Source: Patescibacteria group bacterium
GTDB lineage: Bacteria > Patescibacteriota > Saccharimonadia > Saccharimonadales > UBA4665
NCBI GenBank assembly: GCA_030271625.1
Contig: JARXKN010000001.1
Coordinates: 558,001-622,000, forward strand
Reading direction: 5' to 3'
Length of the DNA: 64,000 bases
Under the pieces are notes generated by a model. That model had not been told where the DNA came from, ran no database searches, and was given only the letters and a program-made list of their open reading frames with translations. Positions 17,279 through 26,523 of this stretch are shown one piece after another. Positions within the stretch are counted from its first letter, which is position 1. Every line of letters starts with the position of its first letter. The translations under genes were made by a program, and so were the position numbers.

Positions 17279-17877
17279 TGAAAAAATCACATCCCAAAAC
17301 TGGCTATAAACTGACTGAAAAAATTCTGCTGCTGGTGATTCTGGCGCTGGTCATATTTGTTGGCGTCTATATTCAGCGAGTGACAGACCAGGTTAATAAC
17401 CTTTCTGAGGCCTCGTCACAGGTGCAGCCGCCACGAGCGGCAACTCGCACGTTTCCAAACGGTGAAGCTCGTGATGGCCTATTAACGGTTAAGCAATGGG
17501 GCGTGTCGTTGCCGGTAAGTAATACCATAGCGACGGCTAATTACCGATTTGATCCAAAATCACCTAATACGATTTACTTATCGACGGCTAAAAATGAAAC
17601 TATCCATGCTTGTGCTATGCAGATTGCTCAGGCCTTACACGGCCATGAGGCACTCTCTGAACAAGCTATCGCCCGCTATACTCTGACTGATACGGTTGAC
17701 TATGGTGTTGATACGCTAGCAGCCGCCAGCGCGGCTAGTAAGTATCCTGACAGCTTCAAAAAAATTAACAGCTACGTCTACCAATACTCCACCGGCAATG
17801 GGATTGATTGTGCCGGAACGAGCAACACAAAACAGGCCTTCTTCCAAGCATTTAAGGGATTACAGCCGTCCAAATAG
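17278..17877 (+). CDS. Membrane-anchored protein of unknown function
   Basis: This 199-residue protein has a basic N-terminus, one membrane segment (about 17-33) and an extracellular domain of about 165 residues. It has two cysteines well apart (near HACAM and IDCAGT) that could pair as a disulfide. I do not recognise the domain. Translation is coupled to the upstream LOG-like gene (1-nt overlap). It ends 21 nt before uvrB, which has its own promoter. Confidence 0.75.
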   Translation: MKKSHPKTGYKLTEKILLLVILALVIFVGVYIQRVTDQVNNLSEASSQVQPPRAATRTFPNGEARDGLLTVKQWGVSLPVSNTIATANYRFDPKSPNTIYLSTAKNETIHACAMQIAQALHGHEALSEQAIARYTLTDTVDYGVDTLAAASAASKYPDSFKKINSYVYQYSTGNGIDCAGTSNTKQAFFQAFKGLQPSK

Positions 17878-17884
17878 TCGAGCT

Positions 17885-17893
17885 TGCTACAAT
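17885..17893 (+). promoter_or_regulatory. Extended -10 promoter (TGCTACAAT) of uvrB, leaderless spacing
   Basis: TGC-TACAAT ends 5 nt before the GTG start at 17899. There is no ribosome-binding site. This would be a leaderless GTG start. Confidence 0.55.
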
Positions 17894-17898
17894 AAGGT

Positions 17899-19863
17899 GT
17901 GAGCAAATTTGAAATCAAAGCCAATTTTAAGCCGACTGGCGATCAGCCGGCCGCTATCAAGCAGCTAACGGCTGGCTTAGAAGCGGGGCTGCAGCATCAG
18001 ACACTACTGGGCGTTACTGGTTCTGGTAAGACCTTTACTATGGCTAATTTAATCCAGAATACGCAGAAGCCGACGCTGATTTTGAGCCATAATAAAACGC
18101 TAGCCGCCCAATTGTACGGCGAGTTCAAGCATTTCTTTCCCGACAACGCCGTCCATTACTTCGTCAGCTACTTTGATTACTACCAACCCGAAGCCTACAT
18201 TGCTCGGTCCGACACCTTTATTGAAAAAGACAGTCAGATTAACGAAGAGATTGATCGCTTACGACACGCTGCCACCGATGCCTTGCTAAGCCGTAAAGAC
18301 GTCATCATTGTGGCCAGTGTCAGCTGTATTTACGGTATTGGCTCTAAAGAGGATTACGGCGGCATGTCGCTGGAAGTTTCTAAGGGTGAAAATCGTAAGC
18401 GCGACAAGCTACTGCGCCACTTAACTGACATGCAGTATCAGCGTAACGACATTGATTTCCACCGTGGTACCTTCCGGGTGCGCGGCGATGTGGTTGATAT
18501 TTTCCCGTCCGGTGAAGAGTTGGCCTATCGGCTCGACTTCTTTGGCGATGAAATTGAACGTATCACCCAAATTGACCAGTTAACCGGTGAAATTCTAAAG
18601 ACACTGGACACCCTACGGGTGTTTCCTAGTTCGCACTACGTCACCCCGCAAGATAAGCTCAAGGTCGCCCTCGGCAAGATTCAGGACGAGCTGCAAGAAC
18701 GGCTGGCCCAATTTAAGCTCGATGGTCGCTTGTTAGAAGCTCAGCGTCTAGAGCAGCGCACCCGCTATGACCTAGAAATGCTGGAAGAAACCGGCTTCGT
18801 AAAAGGTATTGAGAACTACAGTCGTTATCTGACGAACCGCGAACCTGGCGAACAGCCCGCCACGTTGATGGACTATTTCCCCGATGATTACCTACTGCTG
18901 ATTGACGAAAGCCACATGACGCTGCCACAGGTGCGGGGCATGTATAACGGCGACCGGGCTCGTAAAGAAGTCTTGGTGGAGCATGGCTTTCGTTTGCCAA
19001 GTGCGCTTGATAACCGCCCACTGACCTTTACCGAGTTTGAGCGCCACGTCAATAAAGTCGTTTACGTCTCGGCCACGCCGGCCGAGTACGAACTGAGTCG
19101 GTCGCCAGCCCCGGCACAACAGGTTATCCGGCCAACCGGTCTGTTAGACCCACCAATTGAGATTCGACCGGTTGAGGGCCAGGTTGATGACTTATTGGCA
19201 GAAATCAGGGCTACCACTGCCAAACAGCAACGGGTGTTAGTGACGACCCTCACCAAGCGTATGAGTGAAGACTTAACCGAATATCTGCAAGAACTTAATA
19301 TTAAAGTGGCCTACTTGCACTCCGATGTCGATACGCTCGACCGGACTGACATTTTGCGAGACTTACGCTTAGGAGTCTACGATGTCTTAATCGGTATTAA
19401 CTTGCTACGCGAGGGCCTGGACTTGCCAGAAGTGTCGCTCGTCGCCATCTTAGACGCTGATAAAGAAGGTTTCTTACGCAGCGAACAGGCCTTAGTGCAG
19501 ACCGTTGGTCGCGCGGCACGGCACGTTGAGGGACGGGTTATTATGTATGCCGATAGAGTTACGAGAAGTATGCAAGCCACTATTGACGAGACCACCCGCC
19601 GCCGCGCCATTCAAGAAACGTACAATACTGAGCACGGTATCACGCCAACCGGCATTAACCGAGCTGTGGAAGCTGGTATGAATACCGAAGCGCAGCTGGA
19701 TGCTAAAAAGCCAAAGCTCAATCTTAATAAGATTCCGAAAGACGAATATTCATCACTCATCAAAGATTTATCGGGCCAAATGGAACTGGCAGCCCAAAAC
19801 TTACAATTTGAACAAGCCGCCGAGCTGCGTGATTTAATCGAACAGATTAAAGCGAAACAATAA
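17899..19863 (+). CDS. uvrB: Excinuclease ABC subunit B
   Basis: This 654-residue helicase-like subunit verifies DNA damage and hands it from UvrA to UvrC in nucleotide excision repair. It has Walker [13 protein letters not shown], the beta-hairpin region YYQPEAY, the DESH box ([10 protein letters not shown]), helicase motifs [12 protein letters not shown] and QTVGRAARH, and a C-terminal UVR motif (about 618-654) that contacts UvrC. All parts are complete. The GTG start at 17899 fits the promoter and the usual N-terminus. uvrA and uvrC are not in this window. Confidence 0.97.
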   Translation: MSKFEIKANFKPTGDQPAAIKQLTAGLEAGLQHQTLLGVTGSGKTFTMANLIQNTQKPTLILSHNKTLAAQLYGEFKHFFPDNAVHYFVSYFDYYQPEAYIARSDTFIEKDSQINEEIDRLRHAATDALLSRKDVIIVASVSCIYGIGSKEDYGGMSLEVSKGENRKRDKLLRHLTDMQYQRNDIDFHRGTFRVRGDVVDIFPSGEELAYRLDFFGDEIERITQIDQLTGEILKTLDTLRVFPSSHYVTPQDKLKVALGKIQDELQERLAQFKLDGRLLEAQRLEQRTRYDLEMLEETGFVKGIENYSRYLTNREPGEQPATLMDYFPDDYLLLIDESHMTLPQVRGMYNGDRARKEVLVEHGFRLPSALDNRPLTFTEFERHVNKVVYVSATPAEYELSRSPAPAQQVIRPTGLLDPPIEIRPVEGQVDDLLAEIRATTAKQQRVLVTTLTKRMSEDLTEYLQELNIKVAYLHSDVDTLDRTDILRDLRLGVYDVLIGINLLREGLDLPEVSLVAILDADKEGFLRSEQALVQTVGRAARHVEGRVIMYADRVTRSMQATIDETTRRRAIQETYNTEHGITPTGINRAVEAGMNTEAQLDAKKPKLNLNKIPKDEYSSLIKDLSGQMELAAQNLQFEQAAELRDLIEQIKAKQ

Positions 19864-19867
19864 AGGC

Positions 19868-21016
19868 TTAGCGGCGGGGCAGGATTGGCTGGCTGCTGGC
19901 CTCGACAATGTCGCGTTTGCTAGCGCCACTTTCAATCAGTTCTAGAGATAGGCCGATGCTGCGGACTAAATTACCGACGGCGCTGGCACAGGCGGCTGAC
20001 AAGTGTCGACCTTTTTCATGGACAAAACTAGCATTGGGAAAATCGGCTAACTGCGCTTCGAACGCATCGCGATGATTTAATTTACTACCATCAAAGCTAT
20101 GGAGTACTACTGGCGTGTCTTTAGCGGCATGCTTGAGAAAGGTACCAGCTTCGCCGGTTAAAATCGTGCTCCATTTATCATAGGTGTTGGAGGCAAAGCA
20201 GGGTGCCAGGCTGACGGTCCCCATCCAACGGCGGGAGCGGGCCACCGTTTGGCTTAAGCCGGTTTCTAAAATGTTATGAAATATATTCTTCGGCACCAAG
20301 GCGGCATCGGCTAAATAGTACGATAGCATCTCTTTGGTCATTAGCTGGTTATACCCCAGCTGTTCGGCCACACAGGGATCAATACCTTTATTCATGACAA
20401 TATTCCAACCAAACTGTGGCGCTAATGATTGTTTGGCAAAGGCTTTCATTTCGCCCATCGAGTAGCCAAGATCTAAAGAAGTGTTGGGTGTGCAACTGGC
20501 TGCCCCCAGAAAGCTACGTTGATCATCGGCTCGTAGTATCGCCATGGTGGCCTGGGTATCGTGGAGCATGCTGTAGCCCTTGGTCTGATTGGTACCGACA
20601 ATCCGGGTATGGATACCTTGTTGGGCCAGCTTACGGGCAATGTAAGTGTTATAGCCGTTAACGCGCGTGCCGAGCGGCGGCATCATATCGACGCTGGTAG
20701 CAAAGCGTTGGGTATCGGGAATGATTTTACGAATAATAAAACGCGATGGTTTTCTAAAGTTGCTGTCGGTATCAGCTACTGTCACCAGCGAGGTCTCGGT
20801 AAGTCCCACACCAACGTCATATCTATTCGGCAGCTCCTGCCAATCACTCACTTCCAAGGAGAAAGGTAGGCTAGCTGGGCTGCTAGCACCGGCAGTATAT
20901 TCAGTTGAAAAAGAACCCCCATCACGTTGACGGGGGAGGATAAGTGTTGGAGGCATTGTTTCGCCGACTGCTGTTTGGCAGGAAGCCGATTGTTCGTAGC
21001 GAGCGGGAGTAGCCAT
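19868..21016 (-). CDS. Alpha/beta-hydrolase-like protein
   Basis: This 382-residue protein has a GYSMG nucleophile elbow (GxSxG with serine) in the middle (near residue 188) and HEKGRHLSAA late in the chain, a likely catalytic histidine. VVLHSFDGSKLN resembles the strand and loop that carry the acid residue. The first 100 residues are not recognised. No ribosome-binding site precedes the ATG at 21016, and an overlapping frame starting at 21051 has a good one (AAGGA), so the N-terminus is uncertain. It is convergent with uvrB (4 nt between stops) and divergent from gatC. The substrate is unknown. Confidence 0.65.
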   Translation of the reverse strand: MATPARYEQSASCQTAVGETMPPTLILPRQRDGGSFSTEYTAGASSPASLPFSLEVSDWQELPNRYDVGVGLTETSLVTVADTDSNFRKPSRFIIRKIIPDTQRFATSVDMMPPLGTRVNGYNTYIARKLAQQGIHTRIVGTNQTKGYSMLHDTQATMAILRADDQRSFLGAASCTPNTSLDLGYSMGEMKAFAKQSLAPQFGWNIVMNKGIDPCVAEQLGYNQLMTKEMLSYYLADAALVPKNIFHNILETGLSQTVARSRRWMGTVSLAPCFASNTYDKWSTILTGEAGTFLKHAAKDTPVVLHSFDGSKLNHRDAFEAQLADFPNASFVHEKGRHLSAACASAVGNLVRSIGLSLELIESGASKRDIVEASSQPILPRR

Positions 21017-21133
21017 ATATTTTTATTTACATAATCACTTTTCTTCATCATAGTCCTTACGTTACGGCTTTGTAAAGCAGATTATTTTGCTGGCCATTTT
21101 CAGTGTAAAATAGCGGTAAAATCACTAGTCGTC

Positions 21134-21142
21134 TGGTACAAT
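21134..21142 (+). promoter_or_regulatory. Extended -10 promoter (TGGTACAAT) of the gatCAB operon
   Basis: TGG-TACAAT ends 11 nt before the ATG of gatC, so the leader would be only about 4 nt, without a ribosome-binding site. Confidence 0.55.
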
Positions 21143-21153
21143 CGTACTTACAC

Positions 21154-21447
21154 ATGGGCAAACTTTCTCGCGATGACGTATTAAAATTAGCTAATTTAGC
21201 CCGGCTTGAGCTGAGCGAAGACGAAATCACTGAATATGTTACGGAGTTAAGCGAAATCTTACAGTATGTCGAAATGCTTCAATCGGTTGATGTTTCCGGC
21301 TTGGCGCCGACCAATCAGGTAACTGGCTTAACCAATGTGACCCGTGATGATGAAATTGTCGATTACGGCTACCAGGTTGCCGATTTATTGACCAATGTCC
21401 CGGCCGTCGAAGCCGGCCAGCTAAAAGTTAAACGGATGATTGGCTAG
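21154..21447 (+). CDS. gatC: Aspartyl/glutamyl-tRNA amidotransferase subunit C
   Basis: This 97-residue subunit wraps around GatA and GatB and stabilises the complex. The N-terminal motif DDVLKLANLARLELSEDE and the C-terminal TRDDEIVDYG region are typical for GatC. It opens the gatC-gatA-(membrane protein)-gatB-galU run, with 2 nt to gatA. The presence of GatCAB means that Gln-tRNA and/or Asn-tRNA are made by amidation of misacylated tRNA. Confidence 0.93.
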   Translation: MGKLSRDDVLKLANLARLELSEDEITEYVTELSEILQYVEMLQSVDVSGLAPTNQVTGLTNVTRDDEIVDYGYQVADLLTNVPAVEAGQLKVKRMIG

Positions 21448-21449
21448 TT

Positions 21450-22874
21450 ATGGAACAGTGGCCAGCAATTACAATCTTAGCGGCTGATGTTCAAGCCGGT
21501 CGTACAACTGCCCGCTCGCTGGTCGAGCGCTCACTCAAAGCTATTGCCGAGCAAGCTGATTTCAAGGCTATTATTGTTTCGCTCGATGAACGTGCCTTGG
21601 CTCGAGCTGACAGCATCGACGCCCAAGTGAGTGCTGGCACGGCAGTTGGTCGCTTAGCTGGCGTACCATTTATAGCCAAAGATAATTTCTTAGTTTACGG
21701 CGCCGAAACCACAGCAGCTAGTAACATTCTGAAGGGCTTTACAGCGCCCTATCAGGCAGCCGCTATCGAAAAACTAGAAGCTGAGGGTGCCATCTGTGTC
21801 GCCAAGGCTAACCTCGATGCTTTTGCGCATGGTTCTAGTACTGAAAACAGCGATTTTATGACTACTAAAAACCCCCACGATACGACTCGCGTGCCCGGTG
21901 GTAGCTCCGGTGGATCAGCTGCCGCCGTTGTGCTCGCTATGGCGCCGTTTGCCCTCGGTACCGATACCGGTGGCTCAATCCGTCTGCCGGCCAGTTACTG
22001 CGGCGCCGTCGGCTATAAACCAACCTATGGCCTGGTGAGCCGCTCGGGTGTGGTGGCGATGGCCAGCAGCACCGACGTCATCGGGCCACTAACAATGTCG
22101 GTGGACGATGCTGCGCTAGTGCTTGATGTTATGGCCGGCCGCGACCAACTGGACGGTACAACTATTGAAAAAGACGTCGCTGGTTATGACCACTTATCCG
22201 CTACCATAGCCGGTAAAAAAGTTGGTGTCATTAAAGAGTATCTGGCGGAGGGCATAGCGCCAGGGGTTAAACAACAAGTTGAAGCTGCAATTGCCAAGCT
22301 CAAAGCCGCTGGTGCTGAAATTATTGACTTAAGCTTGCCCAGCCTACCGACGGCTTTAGCAGTCTATTACATTTTATGTCCAGCCGAAGTTAGCAGTAAC
22401 CTTGGTCGCTACGATGGGCAACGCTTCGGCTTTAGTTATAGCGATGCTACCACGCTCGACGAAAGCTACAAACAGTCCCGCTCGCGCGGTTTTGGCAAAG
22501 AGGCCAAGCGTCGAATTATGATTGGTACCTATGTCCTCAGCAGCGGCTACTATGATGCTTACTACAAAAAAGCCCAGACGGTCCGTACGAAATTGATAAA
22601 CGAATTTATGGCTGCCTTCGAGCAAGTTGATATTTTAGTTGGTCCAACCGCCCCAGATGTGGCCTTTAAAATTGGCGAGAACATTGATGACCCGCTCAAG
22701 ATGTATTTAACTGATATTCTCACCGTGGCCGCCAATTTAGTGGGCGTGCCGTCCATTAGCTTACCGGCTGGGACAGTCGACGGTTTACCAGTTGGCTTGC
22801 AGTTAATGGCTGCGCAGCGGGCAGATCGAGCATTACTAGCTTTTGCTAAAGGCGCTGAGGAGCTAATCGCATGA
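21450..22874 (+). CDS. gatA: Aspartyl/glutamyl-tRNA amidotransferase subunit A
   Basis: This 474-residue amidase releases ammonia from glutamine for transfer to Glu-tRNA(Gln) or Asp-tRNA(Asn). The catalytic Lys-cisSer-Ser triad can be traced: lysine in PFIAKDNF and serines in GGSSGGSAAAV; GTDTGGSIRLPA follows. It is complete. Its TGA stop overlaps the ATG of the next gene (ATGA at 22871-22874). Confidence 0.97.
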   Translation: MEQWPAITILAADVQAGRTTARSLVERSLKAIAEQADFKAIIVSLDERALARADSIDAQVSAGTAVGRLAGVPFIAKDNFLVYGAETTAASNILKGFTAPYQAAAIEKLEAEGAICVAKANLDAFAHGSSTENSDFMTTKNPHDTTRVPGGSSGGSAAAVVLAMAPFALGTDTGGSIRLPASYCGAVGYKPTYGLVSRSGVVAMASSTDVIGPLTMSVDDAALVLDVMAGRDQLDGTTIEKDVAGYDHLSATIAGKKVGVIKEYLAEGIAPGVKQQVEAAIAKLKAAGAEIIDLSLPSLPTALAVYYILCPAEVSSNLGRYDGQRFGFSYSDATTLDESYKQSRSRGFGKEAKRRIMIGTYVLSSGYYDAYYKKAQTVRTKLINEFMAAFEQVDILVGPTAPDVAFKIGENIDDPLKMYLTDILTVAANLVGVPSISLPAGTVDGLPVGLQLMAAQRADRALLAFAKGAEELIA

Positions 22875-23380
22875 ATATTAAAACCTATATCTATGCCGGC
22901 GCTGGTTTAGTTTTCTTACTTATAATTGTAGGTTTAGTGCTAAAGTATCGCCCCAGAAAAATAAATACATCCAGCTGCTCAGACAAGTGGCAGGCTGTCC
23001 AAAAGCACTGTGCCGATAAAAAAACCTGGCACTTAGCAGTGACCGATGCTGATCGCTTACTCGATGATGTCTTAAAACGCCGTCACTACAAGGGTAAAAC
23101 AACTGGCGAGCGCTTAGTCAGCGCCCAACATGCTTTTAGTAATAATGAATCACTGTGGTTTGGACATAAGCTCTACAACCGTATCCACGATGATGGACTG
23201 GTTAAAATCAGCAAACAAGACACGCTTGAAGCCCTTGGTGGTTTTCGTCAGGCGCTGAAAGATCTGGGAGCCCTCCAAGACAAGATTATTACCGCACCAA
23301 CCGAAACAGTGCCAGCGACAATTATTATCGAACCTGAAGCAACTGAAACAGCTGCCGCAGTTGAGGAGGCGACCAAATGA
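22871..23380 (+). CDS. Membrane-anchored protein encoded between gatA and gatB
   Basis: This 169-residue protein has one N-terminal membrane segment (about 7-25) and a mainly helical cytoplasmic or extracellular domain. The core (about 55-140) includes DADRLLDDVLKRRHYKGKT and GERLVSAQ, then a Thr/Glu/Ala-rich tail. I do not know its function; similar one-pass proteins with this 'GKTTGERL' core occur in other CPR genomes, as far as I recall. ATGA overlaps at both ends couple it to gatA and gatB, which suggests balanced synthesis with the amidotransferase. Confidence 0.78.
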   Translation: MNIKTYIYAGAGLVFLLIIVGLVLKYRPRKINTSSCSDKWQAVQKHCADKKTWHLAVTDADRLLDDVLKRRHYKGKTTGERLVSAQHAFSNNESLWFGHKLYNRIHDDGLVKISKQDTLEALGGFRQALKDLGALQDKIITAPTETVPATIIIEPEATETAAAVEEATK

Positions 23381-24834
23381 TCGACCCCAAGCTCAAAGCC
23401 CAGTACACCACCACCATTGGCATTGAATGTCACGTCCAGCTTAAGACCAACACTAAGTTGTTTTCGGCAGTTGGTAACGACGCTCGGGAAGCTCCGGCTA
23501 ATAGCCTCGTCAGCCATATTGATTTCGGTTTGCCAGGAGCGCTGCCGGTACTCAATAAAGAAGCCTTAACACTGGCCGTCAAGGCCGCCTTTGCGCTTGG
23601 AACTGAGCCGGAACGATTTAGTAAATTCGATCGCAAACATTATTTTTATCCTGACCTGCCAAAAGGCTATCAAATCACCCAGTTTGACGAGCCGATTATT
23701 GGTAAAGGTGCTATTACTATCCAAGTTGACGGCCAGCCAAAGCTCATCGGTATTACCCGAGCCCACATGGAAGAAGATGCCGGCAAAAGTACCCATCCCG
23801 CCGGAACTGACTACAGCTTAGTCGACTTGAACCGGGCGGGTACACCGCTGCTAGAAATTGTCAGTGAGCCCGATATGCATACGAGTGCCGAAGCCAAAGC
23901 CTACGCCTACGAACTGTATCTGCGGATGCGTTACGCCGAAGTCTCGGAAGCCAATTTGTATTACGGTAATATGCGCTTTGACGTTAACGTCAGTGTTAGT
24001 AAGACTGACCAACTCGGCACCCGTTCCGAAACTAAGAACTTGAATAGTTTCCGGTCAGTCGAAAAAGCTGTGGACTACGAAGTTGAGCGCCAGATTAACG
24101 TCCTGGAGCGTGGCGAGTCAGTCGTCCAGGAAACTCGCGGCTGGAACGACGATAAGCAGGCCACCTTCAGCCAGCGTTCCAAAGAGAACGCCGATGACTA
24201 TCGTTATATGCCGGACCCTGATATCCCTCCCGTCGAGCTCGACGAAGCCTTTATTGCGGCTATCAAGGCCGACATGCCGCTACTACCAGATGATTACCGC
24301 TCAAAATTTGCAGCTATCGATTTTGACGGCAAGGTGGTAGCCGATATATTGGCGGTGCCAGAGTCGGCTAAGCTAGTGGCTCAGATTCTCGATACTGCTG
24401 GACCAGAGCATGCTCGCCGTATCGCGTTTTGGCTCATGCTCAACACGCCGACAGATGAAGAACCCACCGTAACGGCGGCGCCGATTGCCCCTGCCGAACA
24501 GCTTATCAAGCTCTCCCAGTTGGTTGCCGATAATAAACTCAGCTCCACGGCTGCCAAAGAGGTGTTAGCTGTACTTCAGCAGCAGGGTGGCGATGTGGAA
24601 GCAATTGCTACCAGCAAAAACCTCATGCAAGAATCAGACGAAAATGCGATTGCTGCCATCGTGACAGAAGTCCTAGCCGCCAACCCGAAAGCCGCCGAAG
24701 ATGTCAAAAACGGCGAAATGAAAGCGATTGGTTTCTTGGTTGGTCAAGTTATGAAGCAGAGCCAAGGCAAAGCTAATCCAGCCCTCGCTCAACAACTTAT
24801 TAAACGGCAGTTAGCGCTACCTAAGGAGGGTTGA
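23377..24834 (+). CDS. gatB: Aspartyl/glutamyl-tRNA amidotransferase subunit B
   Basis: This 485-residue subunit binds the tRNA and activates its acyl group with ATP. It has the N-terminal GIECHVQLKTNTKLFS, the kinase-like region with HKHYFYPDLPKGYQ-type sequence (KHYFYPDLPKGYQITQ), HMEEDAGK and the C-terminal tail domain (YqeY-like, about 380-485). It overlaps the upstream gene by 4 nt and its TGA overlaps the galU start by 1 nt. Confidence 0.97.
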   Translation: MIDPKLKAQYTTTIGIECHVQLKTNTKLFSAVGNDAREAPANSLVSHIDFGLPGALPVLNKEALTLAVKAAFALGTEPERFSKFDRKHYFYPDLPKGYQITQFDEPIIGKGAITIQVDGQPKLIGITRAHMEEDAGKSTHPAGTDYSLVDLNRAGTPLLEIVSEPDMHTSAEAKAYAYELYLRMRYAEVSEANLYYGNMRFDVNVSVSKTDQLGTRSETKNLNSFRSVEKAVDYEVERQINVLERGESVVQETRGWNDDKQATFSQRSKENADDYRYMPDPDIPPVELDEAFIAAIKADMPLLPDDYRSKFAAIDFDGKVVADILAVPESAKLVAQILDTAGPEHARRIAFWLMLNTPTDEEPTVTAAPIAPAEQLIKLSQLVADNKLSSTAAKEVLAVLQQQGGDVEAIATSKNLMQESDENAIAAIVTEVLAANPKAAEDVKNGEMKAIGFLVGQVMKQSQGKANPALAQQLIKRQLALPKEG

Positions 24835-25736
24835 TGTCTACCACCCCAACTCCTAAAGTTACCAAAGCCGTGATTGCGGCGGCTGGGTTTGGCACGCGGT
24901 TTTTGCCGCAAACTAAGGCCATGCCTAAAGAAATGCTCCCCCTAATTGATAAGCCAATCATTCAGTATGTCGTCGAGGAGCTCGTCGCTGCCGGCATTAA
25001 AGACATTATCATTATTAGTGGTTCTAATAAGCGGAGTATCGAAGATCACTTCGATACGCCTAATCAGGATTTGGTTAGCAACTTGCAGGCCGGCGGTGCT
25101 AAGAAAGAGCCATTGTTGCGTGAAGTCGAAGCTATTAGTAACATGGCAAACTTTATCTATGTGCGCCAGAAGGGGCCGTACGGTAATGCTACGCCGGTGG
25201 CCTGCGCCTCTCATTTAATTGGCAATGAACCATTTATCTACACTTTTGCCGATGACTTTTTTAAAGCCAGCCCTGGCCGAACGCAGCAGTTAATTGCGGC
25301 CCACACTAAATACGGCGGCTCTATTTTGGCCTGTAAGCGCGTTGAAGATGATGCTGAGTATGATCGTTACGGCTTTGCGGCTGGCGAAAGCCTGGCCGAG
25401 GGCATTATTAAAGTGAATCAGATTGTTGAAAAGCCCGGTAAAGCCAAAGCGCCGTCGGCGATGGCTAGTGTCAGCGGCTACCTGCTCACACCCCATATTT
25501 TCAGCTACATCGAAGACGCCATTGCGGCTTACGACGGTGGTGAGCTGATGATTCAACCAATCATGCAAACCATGATAGATGATGGCCTCGGCTTTCACGC
25601 CTGTGAAATAGCGAATGGCACCTACTATGATACCGGTGACAAGCTGGAGTATTTAAAAACGGCAGTTGCTTTTGCCTTAGAACGTGATGATATCGGGCCG
25701 GAGCTCTTGCAGTTCCTGCGAAAAAAGTTACAGTAA
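24834..25736 (+). CDS. galU: UTP-glucose-1-phosphate uridylyltransferase
   Basis: This 300-residue nucleotidyltransferase makes UDP-glucose from UTP and glucose-1-phosphate, for glycolipid or surface glycan synthesis. The N-terminal AAGFGTRFLPQTKAMPKEMLP loop binds the nucleotide; IEDHFD, FADDFF (metal-binding Asp) and VEKPGKAKAPS also match. AAGGAGG lies 4 nt before the ATG at 24834; the TTG three bases earlier is rejected. It is the last gene of the gatCAB operon. Confidence 0.94.
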   Translation: MSTTPTPKVTKAVIAAAGFGTRFLPQTKAMPKEMLPLIDKPIIQYVVEELVAAGIKDIIIISGSNKRSIEDHFDTPNQDLVSNLQAGGAKKEPLLREVEAISNMANFIYVRQKGPYGNATPVACASHLIGNEPFIYTFADDFFKASPGRTQQLIAAHTKYGGSILACKRVEDDAEYDRYGFAAGESLAEGIIKVNQIVEKPGKAKAPSAMASVSGYLLTPHIFSYIEDAIAAYDGGELMIQPIMQTMIDDGLGFHACEIANGTYYDTGDKLEYLKTAVAFALERDDIGPELLQFLRKKLQ

Positions 25737-25765
25737 TACTTAACAACTAACACTAAGGTATTACT

Positions 25766-26014
25766 ATGACAACTACTCAGTCCGTTCTGCTCATTATTCT
25801 GTCAGTCTTCCTAGCCCTGTTCTTGGGGCTCGCCATTGCACTCACCGTGCTGACTATTAAGCTCGTTAAAAGCGTTAAGCGGATTGTGCTCAAGGCCGAA
25901 GAGGTGGTCGACTCGGTCGAAACCGCGGCTGAAGTGGTAAAAAATGCTTCTGGCCCACTGGCCACCCTACGGGTTATTAAAAATATTGTTGACCTAGTAA
26001 ATAGAAAGAAATAG
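25766..26014 (+). CDS. Small membrane protein with amphipathic tail (DUF948-like)
   Basis: This 82-residue protein has one strong N-terminal membrane helix (about 7-31) followed by a charged amphipathic helix with a heptad-like pattern (VKSVKRIVLKAEEVVDSVE). This resembles DUF948-type envelope proteins but is short. It is followed after 8 nt by the YtxH-like gene, with which it is often paired in other bacteria. The function is probably structural at the envelope; this is an inference. Confidence 0.72.
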   Translation: MTTTQSVLLIILSVFLALFLGLAIALTVLTIKLVKSVKRIVLKAEEVVDSVETAAEVVKNASGPLATLRVIKNIVDLVNRKK

Positions 26015-26022
26015 GAGAACCT

Positions 26023-26433
26023 ATGGCACATCCCATGAAGACTGCAAAACGAATTGCTGCCAGCGCTGCCGTAGCCGGTGCTGCCGGTTACTTAGCTGGT
26101 CTGTTGACCGCCCCAAAAAGTGGTAAAGCCACCCGCGAGGAATTCCTGAAAGCGGCTGGTAAAAATGCGAGTGATATGGAAGCTCAACTTAACACCTTAC
26201 ACACAGAATTAGGTAACCTTGTAGATGAAGCTAAAGGCAAAGGTGATGACCTTGGCAGTAAGGCGCAAAAAGAATTACGTAAGCTAGTTGATCTTTCAAA
26301 AGACAGTAAAGACAAGACCGCTACGGTATTGAGTGCCCTAAAAAATGGCAAAGCCAGCGACAAAGATCTAAAAAAGGCCATGGCCGATGCGAAGCACGCT
26401 ATTGATCACATCAAAGACTACCTTAAAAAGTAG
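26023..26433 (+). CDS. YtxH-like envelope/stress protein
   Basis: This 136-residue protein has the YtxH signature: a short glycine/alanine-rich hydrophobic segment followed by LTAPKSGKATREE. The rest is a long, lysine- and aspartate-rich helical region, likely coiled coil. YtxH proteins are small membrane-associated proteins of general stress or envelope function. AGGAG lies 8 nt before the ATG. It forms a two-gene unit with the preceding small membrane protein. Confidence 0.8.
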   Translation: MAHPMKTAKRIAASAAVAGAAGYLAGLLTAPKSGKATREEFLKAAGKNASDMEAQLNTLHTELGNLVDEAKGKGDDLGSKAQKELRKLVDLSKDSKDKTATVLSALKNGKASDKDLKKAMADAKHAIDHIKDYLKK

Positions 26434-26487
26434 CCACTAGCCGTAGCCGTTGTAAATGTTAGGCCGGACGCAGCTGGGCATAAGCTG

Positions 26488-26493
26488 TATACT
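26488..26493 (+). promoter_or_regulatory. -10 box (TATACT) of dnaE
   Basis: TATACT stands 30 nt before the GTG start of dnaE. The leader carries AAAGGG (26513-26518), 5 nt before GTG, which fixes that start. Confidence 0.5.
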
Positions 26494-26523
26494 TAAAGCT
26501 ATAACTAACGCTAAAGGGTACAC

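Noticed and set aside
19377-19610. Minus-strand frames inside uvrB, gatA, dnaE, rpoB and other long genes
   Set aside because: They lie opposite conserved domains, lack promoters or ribosome-binding sites and give no recognisable protein; they are by-products of codon composition.
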